A model generated the notes under the pieces. It was not told the DNA's origin, made no database searches, and was given only the letters and a program-made list of their open reading frames with translations. From Fomitopsis serialis (Eukaryota; Basidiomycota; Agaricomycetes; Polyporales; Fomitopsidaceae), in assembly GCF_022376445.1 (NCBI RefSeq), contig NW_025955066.1, forward strand, positions 1 through 64,000: a DNA stretch of 64,000 nucleotides, read 5' to 3'. Position numbers and translations under genes: made by a program. Shown here in pieces: positions 10,116-23,133 of the stretch. Each line of letters opens with the position of its first letter. The first letter of the stretch is position 1.

Positions 10116-11902
10116 TGGTTCAAGAGGTGTTTCCATTGCAAGGATGCTGTCGTAATACGAGAGCGTCCTATCGCCCATTCAACGTCCCCGTTGCCAACCA
10201 CATGGCTCGTTTCCATTGACCAGGTCGCGGGGTACACCGTGACGAACGCGCTGGGCGGCGCTGCACATGGCGGCGTCGTGTGGCTTCAGCGGAATACGCC
10301 ATTCTACCACAGGCGCACTGTTACAGGTTGGCACGCGGGGCGTAGTGTGCTCATGCATTGGGAGCGACGTACCATGCGAAGCACGGTCTGATCGGTCCAG
10401 GCGACTTGAACTTCGAAACTCTTGTTCGGAGCCATCCAGAAGACTGCTTGCGCACGCTGGTTCATTCGACATGATAAGGGATGATGTGGTAAAGGGATTA
10501 TTGGGGCCCGAAACAGGAATAGACGAAGTATCGACAGACCTCTGCAAGACCTCCAGGCTCCGCGCGCGCAGAGGGCGGTGGGTTGTGGTGTCACATCCAC
10601 CCATATCGCTGGGCCCGGGAGCTTGGACACTCGGTAACATACCGTTGTGGTAACCTGATGGCAGGACTCGGAGTCTTTTCTCGTGCTGGACCTTGGTCCT
10701 CGGACGATTCGAATTGGCCACAGCCCATGGGGTTGCCTCGCACCAAGCACCATACAGACCCTGCGCACGCGTTGGGTTGGGTTCTCTGTTGAACCGTGTC
10801 CCGTCTCTGAAACATGGTTTCGAGGGAAGCCGGCTGCTATACTGGCAGAAGATGAGTCCACATGCCATTTTTGAAGATAGTAACTCACCTACTACCCCGT
10901 GCCCGAGAGCAAAGGTTGCCCATGTGTGCTGTTGGAGTCAACGCCGACGTACACTCAGGCTTCAAAACTTCATGTTGACTGTCCAGAGGCTATCTGGGAG
11001 GAACCGCAGCACCACGACCGCAATGATATCCCTCCTTTGACGATGCCTTGGAGAAACATGCAGCTGTACGGGAATTGGCGACCGCTGGTTTATACGACAC
11101 ATGATGTTTTTGACATATATCGAAGACATCTTGTGGAAGGCACTGCTGCAATAGCCCCTCACGACAGTATCTGCTTGGGATCTACCGTCTCTAAATGGTC
11201 AGAAACAGCGGGTCACCATACCGCGTGGACGTGAACAATAGGTACCCACCAGCCGCGGAACACAACTCTAACATCTGTTGAATCGCACATCTTGCCACTT
11301 GACTACGAATTTGGTGAGATCGTCCGTCATCATTCAAGTTCGATCCGCGAATTCGCAAGATTGATATCGTATGCAACACATGTAAGTGGCGATGCAATCA
11401 GTACAACCTAGAGCCACTCAAAGGACATCAAGTCCTGCGTGGACAGTCCACCCGCCTTGGCCGTGCTCTGCACTGAGAGAGAGTTCGCCGCTGGAGCTCT
11501 CACCCATTGGATGACAGTCGGCGGCAATCGCGTACTCTGCAAAAAGCAGAAAGAGGTGGGTTGAAACGACTGAGACTGAGACAATGGCGGCGCAGGCAAT
11601 ATTAGAATGACCTTTTTGCCCAGATTATCGGTAGAAGCCGGTGGAAAAGAATCCCATCAAAGCCGTGACGAATGCAATGCGGTGATACCTGGTGACACTT
11701 TCAGCCTTTGGTCGCTCTGGGGAACCATGTGGCTCATCGTCCAATCGATCCACGGACGCTCAGCTCGAAGACACCCGGTCTAGGTATAGCTCGTGGAAGA
11801 GGCGAGGGAGGAGCCGGCCATCGGCCTGGACGCACGGCTGCTTTCTCCAGAAGGTTGAGCGCATGCAGGAGTGATGCGGCCTTATTGATGAAGTGGCGGC
11901 TG
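10116..11902. other. no gene supported
   Basis: Several overlapping open frames on both strands between 10180 and 10890 have no domain, biased composition or splice logic. A minus-strand frame 11408-11599 (ending LSTQDLMSFEWL) has protein-like texture but no partner exon that I can find. Confidence 0.4.
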
Positions 11903-12553
11903 CTACGCTGCGCGGGTGGACGCGGACGGCTTCGAGGAAGAGGGCGAGGTAGTCGATATGTGCGGCGGCTTGGAGATAGGCCGGGAAGGAGAGGGAGCGC
12001 GGAGAGACTGAGAGTACAAGCCCAGGAAGTCAAAACCAGGATCTTTCTTGGATGTAAGGAATGTCCTGTCCGACGCCGCACTAAACTTCGCCGCCGTGTT
12101 GTAAATACGCGTCGACCGTGACGACGGCTGCGATGACGCGAATAACCGGAAGTCTGAGGACGGATCGTCGCTATACGGTTTGGACGACAGCGGCTGACCG
12201 GTAGCCGGCGATGCCTGAAAGTCGGAAAAGCCGTCGCTATCATCCAGCAACGAGGAGTTATGGAGGAGTACCCGACGCCGATCCTCGGGATCACGATCCT
12301 GTCCGAAGATGGGCTAGTGCAGGTGCGCGGCCACCGGAGCGTCCCAATGGACCTCACGAGGGGTTTCAGCGACATGGGAACCGTTGCAGACCAGAGGAAG
12401 TCAGAGGAATTCTCGTCGTCGTCGTCAGCCAACGGCAGAGCAGATGGTTTGGGGGTGCGGATGGCTTGGAGAGTGATTGACGCGGTGTCGAAGCGGCGGG
12501 CGCAGGGATCAATGGTGGTGCCGATGTCTGCCTCAACGGAGCTGGGGGTGCCG
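11903..12553 (-). CDS. 3' part of a Ser/Pro-rich uncharacterised gene
   Basis: Two exons are supported: 12358-12553 and 11903-12313, joined in phase across a 44-nt intron. The first begins after a long pyrimidine tract ending ctaaag and reads GTPSSVEADIGTTIDPCARR, PSALPLADDDDENSSDFLW and ATVPMSLKPL. The second reads PIFGQDRDPEDRR, SSLLDDSDGFSDFQASP, FLTSKKDPGFDFLGLYSQ and a Ser/Pro tail ending PSASTRAA. Upstream exons must exist between 12560 and about 13150, where Pro-rich open frames occur (LDPMLDLLDSSSMFVPDAA), but I could not fix their joins. No catalytic domain is visible; the acidic and Ser-rich texture would suit a regulatory or scaffold protein. Confidence 0.45.
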
Positions 12554-14047
12554 CTTTAGCGGAGGGAGGGAGGAGGGAGGATGCCACCAGGCTCCGAGCG
12601 GGCTGGTGGCGGCGGTATGAAAGACGCCGACGACTGTGCCCTCGAAGCGGGTCTGCAAGCGACACTCTTGTTCGACTGCACGATACGGCGCGCGTGTCTG
12701 GGTACATTTCCGCCAGAGGCAAGGCTGGTGTGGGAGTATCAGGCCGATTCACCGTGCCATCTGCAGATGCGAATGATGCAGGCGCGGGCGCCCATGGAGG
12801 AGGGAACAGCGACGGAGGGAGCCTCGAAGATGAAGATCAAACCCCTTGCACAGCCTCCAGGCTGGGCAATTCTATGGGAGGCACTACGGGTCTTGATGAT
12901 TGGAGGAGAGGCATTGTGATTACCGGCTGCAAGGGTACGGTGCTAACGGATGGTGTTGCAGCATCTGGAACGAACATGGAGGAAGAGTCAAGCAAGTCCA
13001 ACATCGGGTCCAGGCTATTGGTAGGGAAGCGAGCTTGCCGTGACATTGCCTGCGACGCTTCAGGCGGTCGCATTTGCTGACGGCGGGGGCGTCGAGGGTG
13101 GAAGGAGAGGTGAAGGCAAAACAGACGGGAGGAGCTGAAGACGCTCTCAAATGCCTTCACGTTGGCCTCTTCATCACCATCGTCTGCACTAGAGCGCGTG
13201 TAATCGCGTTCGCCCGTCCTGCGATTACGAGGGTTTGCATGGGTGACATCCAGCGTAGACCGAGAACAACTCACAAGAGAGCTCCTCAGGCTGCTACATA
13301 GCAGTCGAGGACACATCATAGGCGATGACATATACTCACTCACTATGTCATTTTCTGCACCACCAACACTATAACAGCCATTTGAACTCAAGCGTAACCT
13401 ATTCAGACTGTCGTAGACGTGCAGACACACCATACGCCTCCAACTCCTCGTCCTTCGTAGCACGCTGACCGCGGGCGCTTGCCGTTCCCGGTGCCGATGA
13501 GTTTTGCTCACGCGTTCAGTGGCCTTGCCGACACCAAGGTTATGATGCTGATTTTGAGGAGTCCGATAGTAAGCCTTCATAGTCAGTAGAAATCGAACGA
13601 GCTAGTCAGCGGTGAAAGGAGGAGACAGACGCGAGACTAGCGGGTAACCGTACTCACCACCAGCACTTTTTTTTTTGCGCGTTTCGACTCTTAGCTTCAA
13701 CCCTGGGACTGACAGTTGACAAAGTCGCCTCCAGGTGCCCCGCTGGCGATTCGGGGAGTTGAAACTCCGTGTCCCGTCACCACTAAGTTACTAGCCCTCT
13801 GAGTGGCAGTGAAGGCCGACTTGTCGAGAAGTATTTGTAGCGTTGAAGGGTCATCCGATCACTATCGACTTGTGATTCTGAAACCTGCCTTGAGGGGTGT
13901 GAGTACTCGTTCGTGCGCACTTCGATGTCTGGAGGACGTCGTGAATCGCGACGCGCTCGAGCCTCGAGGACGCGGAAAGGCGGAGGCACGTGACCAGCGC
14001 GTTGCCCCCACGCGTCGAGAACCGAGGTCGCGTTCGACGTCGGCGAC
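12554..14047. other. unresolved upstream exons, then spacer
   Basis: 12560-13150 probably holds further minus-strand exons of the Ser/Pro-rich gene. 13150-14047 contains a short poly-T run at about 13666 and no supported gene; it serves as the upstream region of ATP10. Confidence 0.35.
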
Positions 14048-15249
14048 ATGCATCCCCTGACCCCCCTCCAACCTGCCTGCCGTCGTCTGTGGCTGTCCTC
14101 GACGCAACGGAAACCATGCAGTTCCCCCTGCAGGGCTAGGGATGTCACACATCGCCGCCTCGTTTCTCAGACGGCACCGCGTCGGAAAGACCAGGCCGAG
14201 CTGCCGGAGATCGCAAGCAAGGAGGTATGAACTGAGCGTCAGATTTGGAGCGCGGATTGACGAGGACGACAGGGAGTGGAGGCTGTCGCGAAACTGAAGC
14301 CAGAGAGCCCAATACCGCTCCTGCAGCGACCACTAGGCGTGCCGGAAAGACCGAGCTCGCTACCGCAGTCTTGGGAGCAGAAACGGGAGGAGCTGTTAGA
14401 CCAAGAGAAAAGACTGAAGAAGCGTCACGAACTGTGAGATGCAGTCGTTGGGGCCAGCGCGTGATTTTGACTTACTCTGCTGTTCAGAGTGCGAGAGGCT
14501 ACGAAAGGCTATTTTACCGACCTCAACGCGACCCGACGGCATGGCGGGAAGACTTGGGTTGCGCCCAAAACTATGATACGGGAAGATGTGAGTACTGCGC
14601 CACAAGAGCCCTACATTCGTCTGACGGCCTCCGCTAGAAAGCCCTCTACTTCCCTGACATCGTCGGGACAAACCTGCACTCGAAGGCCGGCGTACATACG
14701 ACGAGTCTCTGTACGGGGAAGGTGTCGGTCGTAGCTATGCTCACAACGAGGGTCTCCGAGGTGAGTGAGCTGTTGCTGAATTGTTCGTCGATCCTCGTTC
14801 GAACCGCCCTTTTAGCTGCAAGTGCTAATTACATCAAGCCGACGCACGAGCAATACTCCTCGCACCCTATGTATCGATACATACAGATCAACCTCCAGGA
14901 GAATCTCCTCAAGTCACTCCTCGTGTCCCTCTTCACCTCTGGCATCCGCAAAAGCATTCCCGAGGAGCTCTGGGAATCCTACCTGGTCAGCAACCAAAAT
15001 ATGGAGTGCGTATCAGGTCTTCCTTTTTTCTCTGTCGATTTAACCACTCGCCTCTTCCATAGTTACGTTCGCCATGATATGGGCATGACGAACAGCCGTA
15101 TCGGCTACGTCTTTCTCGTCGACGAGCAGTGCAAGATTCGTTGGGCTGCGTGCGCAGACCCGATAAACGAGGAAATCGAGGCGTTGAGGGTCTGCACCGG
15201 GGTTTTGCTCAATAGATATAATAAGGGCCCCGACGTCGTCGCTTCATGA
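14048..15249 (+). CDS. ATP10: mitochondrial ATP synthase assembly factor ATP10
   Basis: Six exons in phase (14048-14224, 14273-14433, 14488-14587, 14638-14764, 14816-15005, 15063-15249) give 313 aa. The N-terminus is Arg/Ser-rich without acidic residues, as in a mitochondrial presequence. The body shows QRPLGVPERP, REATKGYFTDLNATRRHGGK, APKTMIRED, ALYFPDIVGTNL, HPMYRYIQINLQEN and TNSRIGYVFLVDEQCKIRWA, followed by an ADP...EEIEAL segment, the diagnostic ATP10 order. The family chaperones Atp6 into the F0 sector on the matrix side of the inner membrane. The fourth donor (gtgagc at 14765) was preferred over a gt four bases earlier because only it keeps the frame. Confidence 0.93.
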
Positions 15250-17953
15250 CGTGCCAGTGCTATTTTGTCTACTGCTGATCGTGCGCGTTCGATCTGATTG
15301 GTGAGTGAGACTGTAAATCTGCTACTGGCTCGTCGGCTCATTAATCATCTAGCTTTGGTACTCGTAGGGTAGTGACGGCAAAAGTTAGGCATTGGTGTGG
15401 GAACAGCAGCTAATGATGTGCGTCCGACTTTCGCCGTCCACGAACACCTGAAGTCTTGAGTATTATGCACACTCATACCCACCGCGAGCCTTACGTCCGC
15501 CTAAACCGAGAACAACTGCGACCTTGAATGTGTTAGTGCGAGTACCCTTGGCGATCGCATGCTGTTCATGCCCGAGCTGGCCCCACATCCAGACCCAAAG
15601 TTCGGTGCGCACATTCAAAGTCTGTATGTCACGGAATCGGTTGATTCATGTATACAAATTGCCAAGGCTCTTTGCTGACCGCCTTCTTCGTTGCAGTTGT
15701 CGATCAAAAGATGCTACTGAACGTGCAAGCCCCGAAATTGATTGCAATGACTGGCATTTCATGGAAGTGGCTACAACGGAAGTTTTCCTGTCTAAACGAT
15801 TAAGTGGCTGTGGAAATTTGCAGATCATTCCTCTTGCCCCCTTGCCCATCTGTTGGAGCTGACGTCTTCTTCGCTCGTCCGCGTCCCGCGTCCAAGCCCC
15901 TGACCTATGCTTACCATGCGACTGTCTCAGGATGTCGTTGCAGCCTCAAGCAAACAAGGAACTGTCAGGAACGCCTGGATAGGCCATCGGGCTTTTCGAG
16001 ACGACAACGCTCCCGGACACGCGCGTCCACGTGCGACGTCCGCGGGCTGCCAACAGCGTGTCCCCCACACCCTCTGCGTCTCGCGCGTCCTCTCCCAGGC
16101 CCCATGCTCCGGAAGTGGAAGCAGCGATCTTCTGATACACGTCCTGTAGGTGCGCTCCAAGCAATCTGATACGCACACTCTAACTCTGAGTCGCCGTTCC
16201 TTGGACGATTCGAGAACGGCTAGAGTGGCTGGCGGGCGCCCAGTAGTACGTTCTGCTGGCTTATCATGCGTGTACGCATCCCGGATGCGTTCTTCACCGT
16301 TCATTTCGCTCTAGTGCGATCAGGGACATCGACGCGGCGGAGCCTGGCTGCTGCTGTTGCTGCGCGGCTCGATCCTCGCTGTGTCTCTGAAACTGCCTGA
16401 CACGGACATTGCGAGGTACGTTTGGCGGGCCATCGGTCACAGCTGAGTAGCAGGGAGCGCTTCCCTTCTCCTCAACGAATAGAATGTGGCACTGCTTGAC
16501 TTCTCGCAGCGTCTTACTGGTCAAATGACTGCGTGGCACAGAAATGCCACGTAGCCCAGAGGTTCTAACTGCCGTTGGTGGCGTCATTGGTCAAGGGCAC
16601 GCCCATCAGAGCCGTTCCATGCTTGGGAGGCAGGCCTCCCATTGTGATATGCCGGTAGTGCGTCGCTTACACGTAAATTTGGGGAAGGTGCCGTTAGGTC
16701 TGTGCGAACGCCCAGAAACTGGATCACTGATTGACTGCTGGGAATGGGTGCGTCTTTGCTTGTATGAGATGTAGGAAGTGTGCTGACGAGTGTTATTGCC
16801 GGCGATAGCTCATTCCCTGGTGCATTAGTGATCAGTGACGTCTGCTGGCTCTCCTGCTCACTGCGGCCCTGTACGTCCATATCCTGTTTCGTCACTACGT
16901 CGCTGACGACAAAGTCTTTGCACAGTAGCTCCACCAATATGAATTCGTCTTACGAGCAAGAGTAACGCCGCCTCAATGGTTCAGAATAGGGCTTTAATGC
17001 CCGGTCACATTGTACGTCTATCGCACCTTCCAGTGGACTACAGCACATTGATAAGTGCACCTCTTAGCTATGCGCCAGTGCGTCGGTCCCGGAGCTGCGA
17101 ATGCAAGCACGACGATCCAGATTATCGGGCCGGGTGTGCGCACAATGTAAGGCCAGCAAGAATGCAAGTGTGATACATGCGGCGTACAGGATTCCTCACC
17201 CTGCCTAGACTTCCAGCCGCGCATGATCTCCGTCGGCTGCCAACATGACCTCTGAACCGCCTCACAAAATGTCTAAGTCTTCTTCAGCTGTGCGCGTTTT
17301 GTTGAAGCTATGCAGTTCGCATCCGGGTCTGGGGTCACTGGATGTCGTGTAGTTTCACATGTTTTTGGATGTCGGGGATGTGGCGAGCTGCGAGGGTCGC
17401 CTTCGGATCTGGATCAATCTCGAGATCTATGCGATCTGCGCCGTTGAGTCGTGTTCAACAGCTTTCGGACAATGCTTCCGCTCCCCACCCTTCATTTTGA
17501 AGGCCCAGTCTTATCTTGTATCTCTATGGAGCGTACGGGTGGAGATTATCTTCGTACTTACTCCGAACCGTAAAGTGAACATCTACAGGCACTACCTTAG
17601 CGCCCGGGCGTTAACACCGGTAGGGTTTCAAAACATCCTAACGGCGAGACAGATAGAGCAGCAGGTGGCTGAATGTATGTGAGCACCATCTCGCCTTATC
17701 TGGACCGAGGAGGCGTGTTGAGAAATTCCATAGGATCCCACAGCCACTCGGATCCTTGTCGGTCCCTATGTGAAGAGCCGCCACGAAGGGCACCCCAGCC
17801 TCATGGTGTACACGCCCTTTCCGTCTGTATGTCACGTTCTCGCCAGATAAAATACGGACACTCTAAGTGCCATGTCTCCCCGTCCTTGGGTCCCTCTGTG
17901 CTCTGCGGTCCGCCTATCTATCCCGCGCACCCTCTCTTACGACGCCGGCCGCC
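15250..17953. other. no gene supported
   Basis: 2.7 kb of short ORFs. A minus-strand frame 16584-16937 (MDVQGRSEQESQQTSLIT, PGNELSPAITLVSTLPTS) has a Ser/Thr-rich protein-like texture and may be an exon, but no start codon, partner exon or domain could be found. The last few hundred bases before 17954 are the likely promoter of the kinase gene. Confidence 0.4.
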
Positions 17954-20300
17954 ATGGTCTCCTCTGAGGTTGCAAGCTCGCCATCACCGCCACCGCTCGG
18001 CACGCTCATAGACAACGACTCCCTCGAGCTCGTCGAAGTGCTTGGCTATGGTGGTTATGGTGTCGTCTACCGAGCCGTAGACGCGTACTCTTCAGAACCC
18101 ATCTCCTACGCTGTCAAGTGCCTCCCTCACTCGCCCAAGCGCAACGCTTCTCGCCAACGCCAGCTGCACTTGCGCGAGATCACCCTCCACCAACTCGCCT
18201 CTGCGCACCCCAACGTCGTTACCCTCCACCGCGTCATCGAGGACCCAGAGTACACCTATATTGTTATGGACTATTGCGAGGACGGCGACCTGTTCTCGCA
18301 GATCCTTCACCATCGTCGTTATCTGGGCAATAACGAGCTCATTAAGGAAGTATTCCTGCAGCTGCTTGACGCAGTCGAGTACTGCCATTCCCTGCATATT
18401 TATCACCGCGACTTGAAGCCGGAGAACGTGCTCTGTTTTGATGGTGGCATGCGCCTGGCCATCACAGACTTCGGACTTGCCACGACGGAGACGGTTAGTA
18501 CCGAGTTCCGCACCGGTAGTGTTTACCACATGAGCCCAGGTGTGTGCGATCCATCGCGCTTCATGGCGTTGATACTGAATACCCTCCAGAATGCCAGGGC
18601 GGCGTCTTCGCACCTACGCGGACGTACTCTCCCCTCTTCAACGACATCTGGTCGCTCGGTATCATTCTGCTCAACCTCATCACCGGGCGGAATCCGTGGA
18701 AGTCGGCCGCAGCCGACGACTGCACGTTCCAGGCTTACCTCCGCGACCCCCTTCACTTCCTCCCCACCGTGCTCCCGATTTCAGAGGAGGTCAACATGCT
18801 CCTGGTGCGAACGCTCGAGGTCGACTGGCGCAGGCGTATCACGCTGCGCGAGATGCGCAGTGCGATCAAGGGCGTCGAGAACTTCTACTCTCCCGACGTC
18901 TTGTTCGAGGATAGCATGGCGCGGTGTCCTGGGAGGCGGGTATCCGGGCAGAGTCCGAGAGCGAGTCCGAGGAAGAGGAGGAGGAGGCGATGGAGCCCGA
19001 GCCACAGCAGAGGCCGCACGACGAGGCGCTCGTGTCGTCCTGGACCGACTCCGACTCCGAGATGGTCTTCGCGACGCAATCCGAGACCCGGTCGTCCTGG
19101 GCGGACGAGTCTCTTCGCGCGCGCCACGATTCGTACAGCCGCTCGATGTCGCCATCCCCGGTGTCGCCGCTCTTCGCCCAGAGCAAGCTCTTCGACGCGC
19201 TCAACACGCCGAGCAACCCCTCGACGTACTCCGTCGTCTCTTCGTCGCCGTCAATACCGTCGCTCCCGAGGACGCCGGGTCCGGAAAGCGCCGGGTGGAA
19301 CCAGCCCGCGAACAGGCGTCCTGCCCTGCGCTTGAACGTCGACATGAACAACGGTCGGCCGACGTACTACGACGACAGCGTCATGATGATCTCCGCGCGC
19401 TCGTCGTCGATGCACACCGCTCTGGAGGCGCAGATGGAGGCGTACGGGATGTACTCGCCGTACCTCTCCGCTGTCGTCCCCGACAAGACGTCCTACCTCA
19501 TGTCGGCGCAGGCGATGGACATCGAGACCCCCATCACCGGCTGCGCGGATGTGGACGCCAAGTCGACCTACACCTACCCGACGATCGAGGGCGAGAACTC
19601 TACGTCTGCTCTCAGAGCAGAGTCTCCCACCCTCGGCCTGGGCGAGCTGGAGTCCATATCCGGCGAGACGACCGCCATCGACCGCTACTCCTACACCTGG
19701 GAGCACCCCTTCTCGCCGCAGAACTCCCCCGACACGACCGGCTCGTACTCCTTTCTCGACTTCGCCCCGACGCCAACCTCGCCGCGCGACGCCCGCGCCT
19801 GGTACTCGCCCTTTTCCTTTCTCCATTCCGAGCCTCCGCCCGCGGGGCCGACTCCCCAGGCGTCATTTCTGGCGGCGCCTACTTCGCCTGCTCCTCTCCC
19901 CATTCGTCCGCCACCTTCGCCCCCCTCGCCCGTCGCGCGCGAGCGCAAGCGCACGATGTCCACGCTCAGCTTCCTGAGTCCGCTCAAGCTCGCGTTCCCC
20001 CGGCGCTCGTCCTCGCCGATCGGGCGGTCCACCGCGGTCGAGCCGCGCGCGTACGGGCGTGCCATGCACTCCGACTCTGCGCCCGCCGCGCTGGGCACGA
20101 ACTGGGCGTTTTCGCAGTCGACGTCGAGTGGACCCGCGCCGCAGCCGTACCTGTGTCTCCCGCCGACGGAGACGCACACGCACGCGCACGCGCAGAAGGG
20201 CGAGCGGATGGAGACGCAGCGGGCGCGCCAGCGGAAAAGACTGAGGTCCGCGCGAGCGTGGTTCTCGCCCGGAAAACTGTTCTCAGCTGTGCTGACATGA
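17954..20300 (+). CDS. Ran1/SKS1/KSP1-type serine/threonine protein kinase
   Basis: The start is in a strong context (gccgccATGg). Exon 1 is 17954-18539 and exon 2 begins at 18590; the split codon restores MSPECQGG. The kinase core is complete: GYGGYGVVYRA (glycine loop), SYAVKCL (ATP lysine), HRDLKPENVL (catalytic loop), ITDFGLATTE (DFG), MSPECQGGVF (APE position), NDIWSLGIILLNLITGRNPW, RTLEVDWRRRI. The ECQGG and GRNPWK motifs place it with fungal Ran1/SKS1-type kinases linked to nutrient, mating and stress control. After DSMARCP at about 18929 one base is missing: the frame resumes as SWEAGIRAESESESEEEE and runs through a long acidic, then Ser/Pro-rich tail to the stop at 20298-20300. As written, the first frame would end at 19335 with an unnatural Arg/Ser-rich tail. 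Confidence 0.9.
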
Positions 20301-21030
20301 CGGTGCCCTTGACTTCGACCTTGACGAACTCATGACTGTCTCGCTATCATTATTGCTCACGCATTCTTCATATTTCACAGTCATCTCCCGCACACGCATA
20401 TCCCGCATCGCATCGCGCATCCCTCATTCCATCCCACAATCCCCATTCCGCTACAGCATATTGCATACACACTGTCCTCTCATCTTCGGCATCCATCATT
20501 GACGTCAACATTGCTAAGTTGCATTGTATTCGGGTTATCTTTATCTCGGTTGAACCGTGTACGCTTCTGTAGAACACTTGTTGTACTATGCACCCATACT
20601 TACCAGTATGCCATATGCCATATGCGACGCCTCCTTTGGTGACAATAGAACGTAGCGAGTGGTCCCTCCTCAGTAGTAAACATGAACGCACCTGGAATAT
20701 TCCGCCGCAACAAATTGTCGAGACTATCGTTACACTTTTAGCTCAGAGCATTCGCTTTCGCATATAATAGGGAGGAGTCCTAGTCAGCGGGCGACTGGCG
20801 GGAAAGGGTGCTCTTGTCCTTGTTAATTCGGGGGCACCAGACACGCTGCACTTGGAGGCATGGTTGGGTTGCAGTCCAATGGGTGGGGACGTCTTCCAAA
20901 GTTCAGAAAACGGAGGGTCACCGATATTCAGAAGCCGTTGAGTCACTCTGCACTATCAACACGCCTATGCATAGCGCAGAAGAGCAGACCATAACCCAGA
21001 TTAAGCAGCTGTAGGTGTCACGACGTACAA
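20301..21030. other. intergenic, convergent 3' ends
   Basis: Spacer between the 3' ends of the kinase (+) and mRPS5 (-). No ORF or RNA feature supported. Confidence 0.5.
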
Positions 21031-21989
21031 TCATGGATACCGCAATGGAACAAGCTTCCTCCCCCTCTCCCGCTCAATCTCATCCTTCGTCCGCATCCCA
21101 ACCCGCTTGGCCAGCCTTCTCCCCGAGCCCCCGATACCATTCCCATCCCCAGAGGCTCGCATCCCGGCAATAGCATCTGCATCACCGTGTGGGCGACCTG
21201 CATCGGGTTGCGGCTCCCCCACACCTTCGCACTAACGTCCTTTATCCCCGCCGCCTTGAGTATGTGGTAGATGTTGGGGTTGCAGCGCAGGCCGAAGCCG
21301 ACGGGGCGGGGACGCATGATGACACGGGTCGCGCCGAACTTGTGCTCCATCTCCGTCCAGACGGTGCGGTCCTCGAACCGCTCGACGTAGTCCATGTTCC
21401 GCAGAGCCGACCGGGTCGCCATCGCAAAGGCCTCTGGGAAGCCGTCAGACTTCCCAATGCCGACGCCCACCAGGCCGTTCTGGTTGCCCACCACGGTGAT
21501 GACCTGCTGGCGGCTGATCTTGCCTTTCCCAGTCTGCTGCCTGACGTTCCGGGAGAGGAGGTTATGTATGTAGAGCGACGACATGTTGTTGACCATGGGC
21601 ACGTCGAAGTAGGGATTGTCCCCAAGCTTGTCCGCCCCCGTACCGTCATCGCCGAGCTGCTGGCGGAGGATCTCGAACATGTTTTGGTCGTTGCGGATGG
21701 TGATTGTGTTCTGGAACTTCGTGCGGCGACTGGGCTCGAATGTCTTGCTCTCTGCAAGGTCCAGGAGAATGTCGGGCTGCATGAGGTCGGGGGCATCGGA
21801 ATGTATGCGGTCTGGGATGTGAAAGCCGTCGCCCTCCTCGTCCTTTTCGACGAGCGAGGTGGGGGAACGAGATGAAGAGCCGGTTGCGTAGCGGCGGGGC
21901 ACGGCCGTCGACGGTCGTGGGCGCGCAGCGAGCCTCATGGCGAGCCGGCTTGTGGAGGCAGCGCGGAGGGCATTTTTGGCGACGTTCAT
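21031..21989 (-). CDS. MRPS5: mitochondrial ribosomal protein S5 (bS5/uS5m)
   Basis: Intronless, with ATG at 21989. The N-terminus (MNVAKNALRAASTSRLAMRL) is a mitochondrial presequence. The S5 RNA-binding domain follows: GKGKISRQQVITVVGNQNGL, VGVGIGKSDGFPEAFAMATR, then the second fold MRPRPVGFGLRCNPNIYHIL and AAGIKDVSAKVWGSRNPMQ. After MQVAHTVMQ (about 21188) the frame must shift by one base to read DAIAGMRASGDGNGIGGSGR and RLAKRVGMRTKDEIERERGR, ending ...LVPLRYP at 21031. That tail matches fungal mRPS5 C-termini, whereas the unshifted frame (ending 21018) does not. The missing base is most simply a G in CAGG. Confidence 0.9.
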
Positions 21990-22289
21990 CGGGGTCGACG
22001 ATGTCGAGCACCCGGGTGTGCAGTGGTCGTCGGCGAAGGCAGAAAGGGTGTGACGCAGACCGAGCGCGCTTCGTGCTGGACGCGGCGTGACAGTCTGTTA
22101 CCCGCCGTGTTGTCCGTGTCACACCGACGCTCGCCCCTACTTACATTGCTCACTTCGAGGTCAATTGGGCACCAGAATCCATTCACATCAGAGACCGTGT
22201 CTACTACCTTGCGTACTGCTTGTCTTTCGTACTCGTCCAGAACGAATACATCCTCTCGTCTTCAATTGTCTCCGCCAGACAACGAAGCC
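21990..22289. promoter_or_regulatory. divergent intergenic region, mRPS5 / PITH gene
   Basis: 300 bp separate the two start codons, so both promoters must lie here and may share elements. No TATA box is evident. Confidence 0.5.
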
Positions 22290-23133
22290 ATGTCCTCGGA
22301 CAACACTCTCGAGTCCATCGCCGCAGAGACGGACGGGACCAATCTGTACGGATCCATCGACAAGTTGAAGTAAGCTCTCCTCCGCACGCCGTGCTTTCCA
22401 CAACTTGTAACAGGGCTTGAAGTGTGCATGGGCTGAACCTAACCGTCCCGGAGGACGCGCAAGCGATCATCAAGCCCTGGGACGAGCGCAACGACACCTC
22501 CCGGTACGCCGAGTCCGGAGTCGACGATCAGGTCTGAGCGACGACATACGTCCCGCCAAGGGTCTGCGGTGTACTGACGCGCGGCCTCTAGTTCATCATA
22601 CATGTGCCGTTCACCCAGAACGTGCGTGTCAAGTCCGTGCTCATGAAGCTGGGTGAGTCCACCCTGATCAGCGGGACGATCCTCAGGAGGGGCAGCTTGA
22701 CCAATCCGTTAGGCAGGGGTGAGGTAGCTCCGCGACGTATACGCATATACGTGAACCACGCCACGATCGTCGACTTCGCTGCGGCCGAGGATATTACGCC
22801 CCACTTAAATATCAGCCTCCTCCAAGACGACACCGGGGTGACGGAGTATCCATTGCGGAGCGCTGCCTTTACCAACGTGCATTCGCTCTCGTTGTTCTTC
22901 GTGAGCCAAGTACCACTCACTTCGCGTATGTGCGGCCTCACTGCCTACCACAGAGTGAATCCGTCGGTGGCGACTCATCCACGGTGTACTACCTGGGCTT
23001 CCGAGGAGATAACCGCTCGCAGCGAAGAGATGCCAGTCAGAAGCTGGTGATACCTGCTGAGACCGCAGCGCGCGCTCCATTGGTCGACAAGGTGTCTGAG
23101 AAGACAGGCGCACAACAGACTACTGCCCGATGA
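22290..23133 (+). CDS. PITH-domain protein
   Basis: Five exons in phase (22290-22369, 22423-22531, 22592-22652, 22713-22909, 22954-23133) give 208 aa. The sequence is SLESIAAETDG-like at the start, then NLYGSIDKLNVHGLNLTVPE, AIIKPWDERNDTSRYAESGV, DDQFIIHVPFTQNVRVKSV, MKLGRGEVAPRRIRIYVNH, IVDFAAAEDI, SLSLFFVSQ and TVYYLGFRGD, which covers the PITH fold from end to end. No thioredoxin domain precedes it, so this is the stand-alone form rather than the TXNL1 type. PITH domains bind the 26S proteasome in TXNL1; stand-alone PITH proteins are poorly characterised. The second intron junction uses cttgaag as acceptor. Confidence 0.92.

Noticed and set aside
10179..10888. Overlapping 194- and 229-codon minus-strand ORFs upstream of the GH5 gene
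   Set aside because: Two frames open at once with no domain or splice support; composition is random-looking.
13735..13790. Possible tRNA T-arm on the minus strand (ggagtttcaactcc)
   Set aside because: It forms a short palindrome only; no acceptor stem or anticodon arm can be folded around it.
17867..20335. 822-codon open frame across the kinase locus
   Set aside because: Its first part is the kinase exon, but it reads through the intron at 18540-18589 and then in the wrong frame; the spliced model restores MSPECQGG and the kinase C-lobe.
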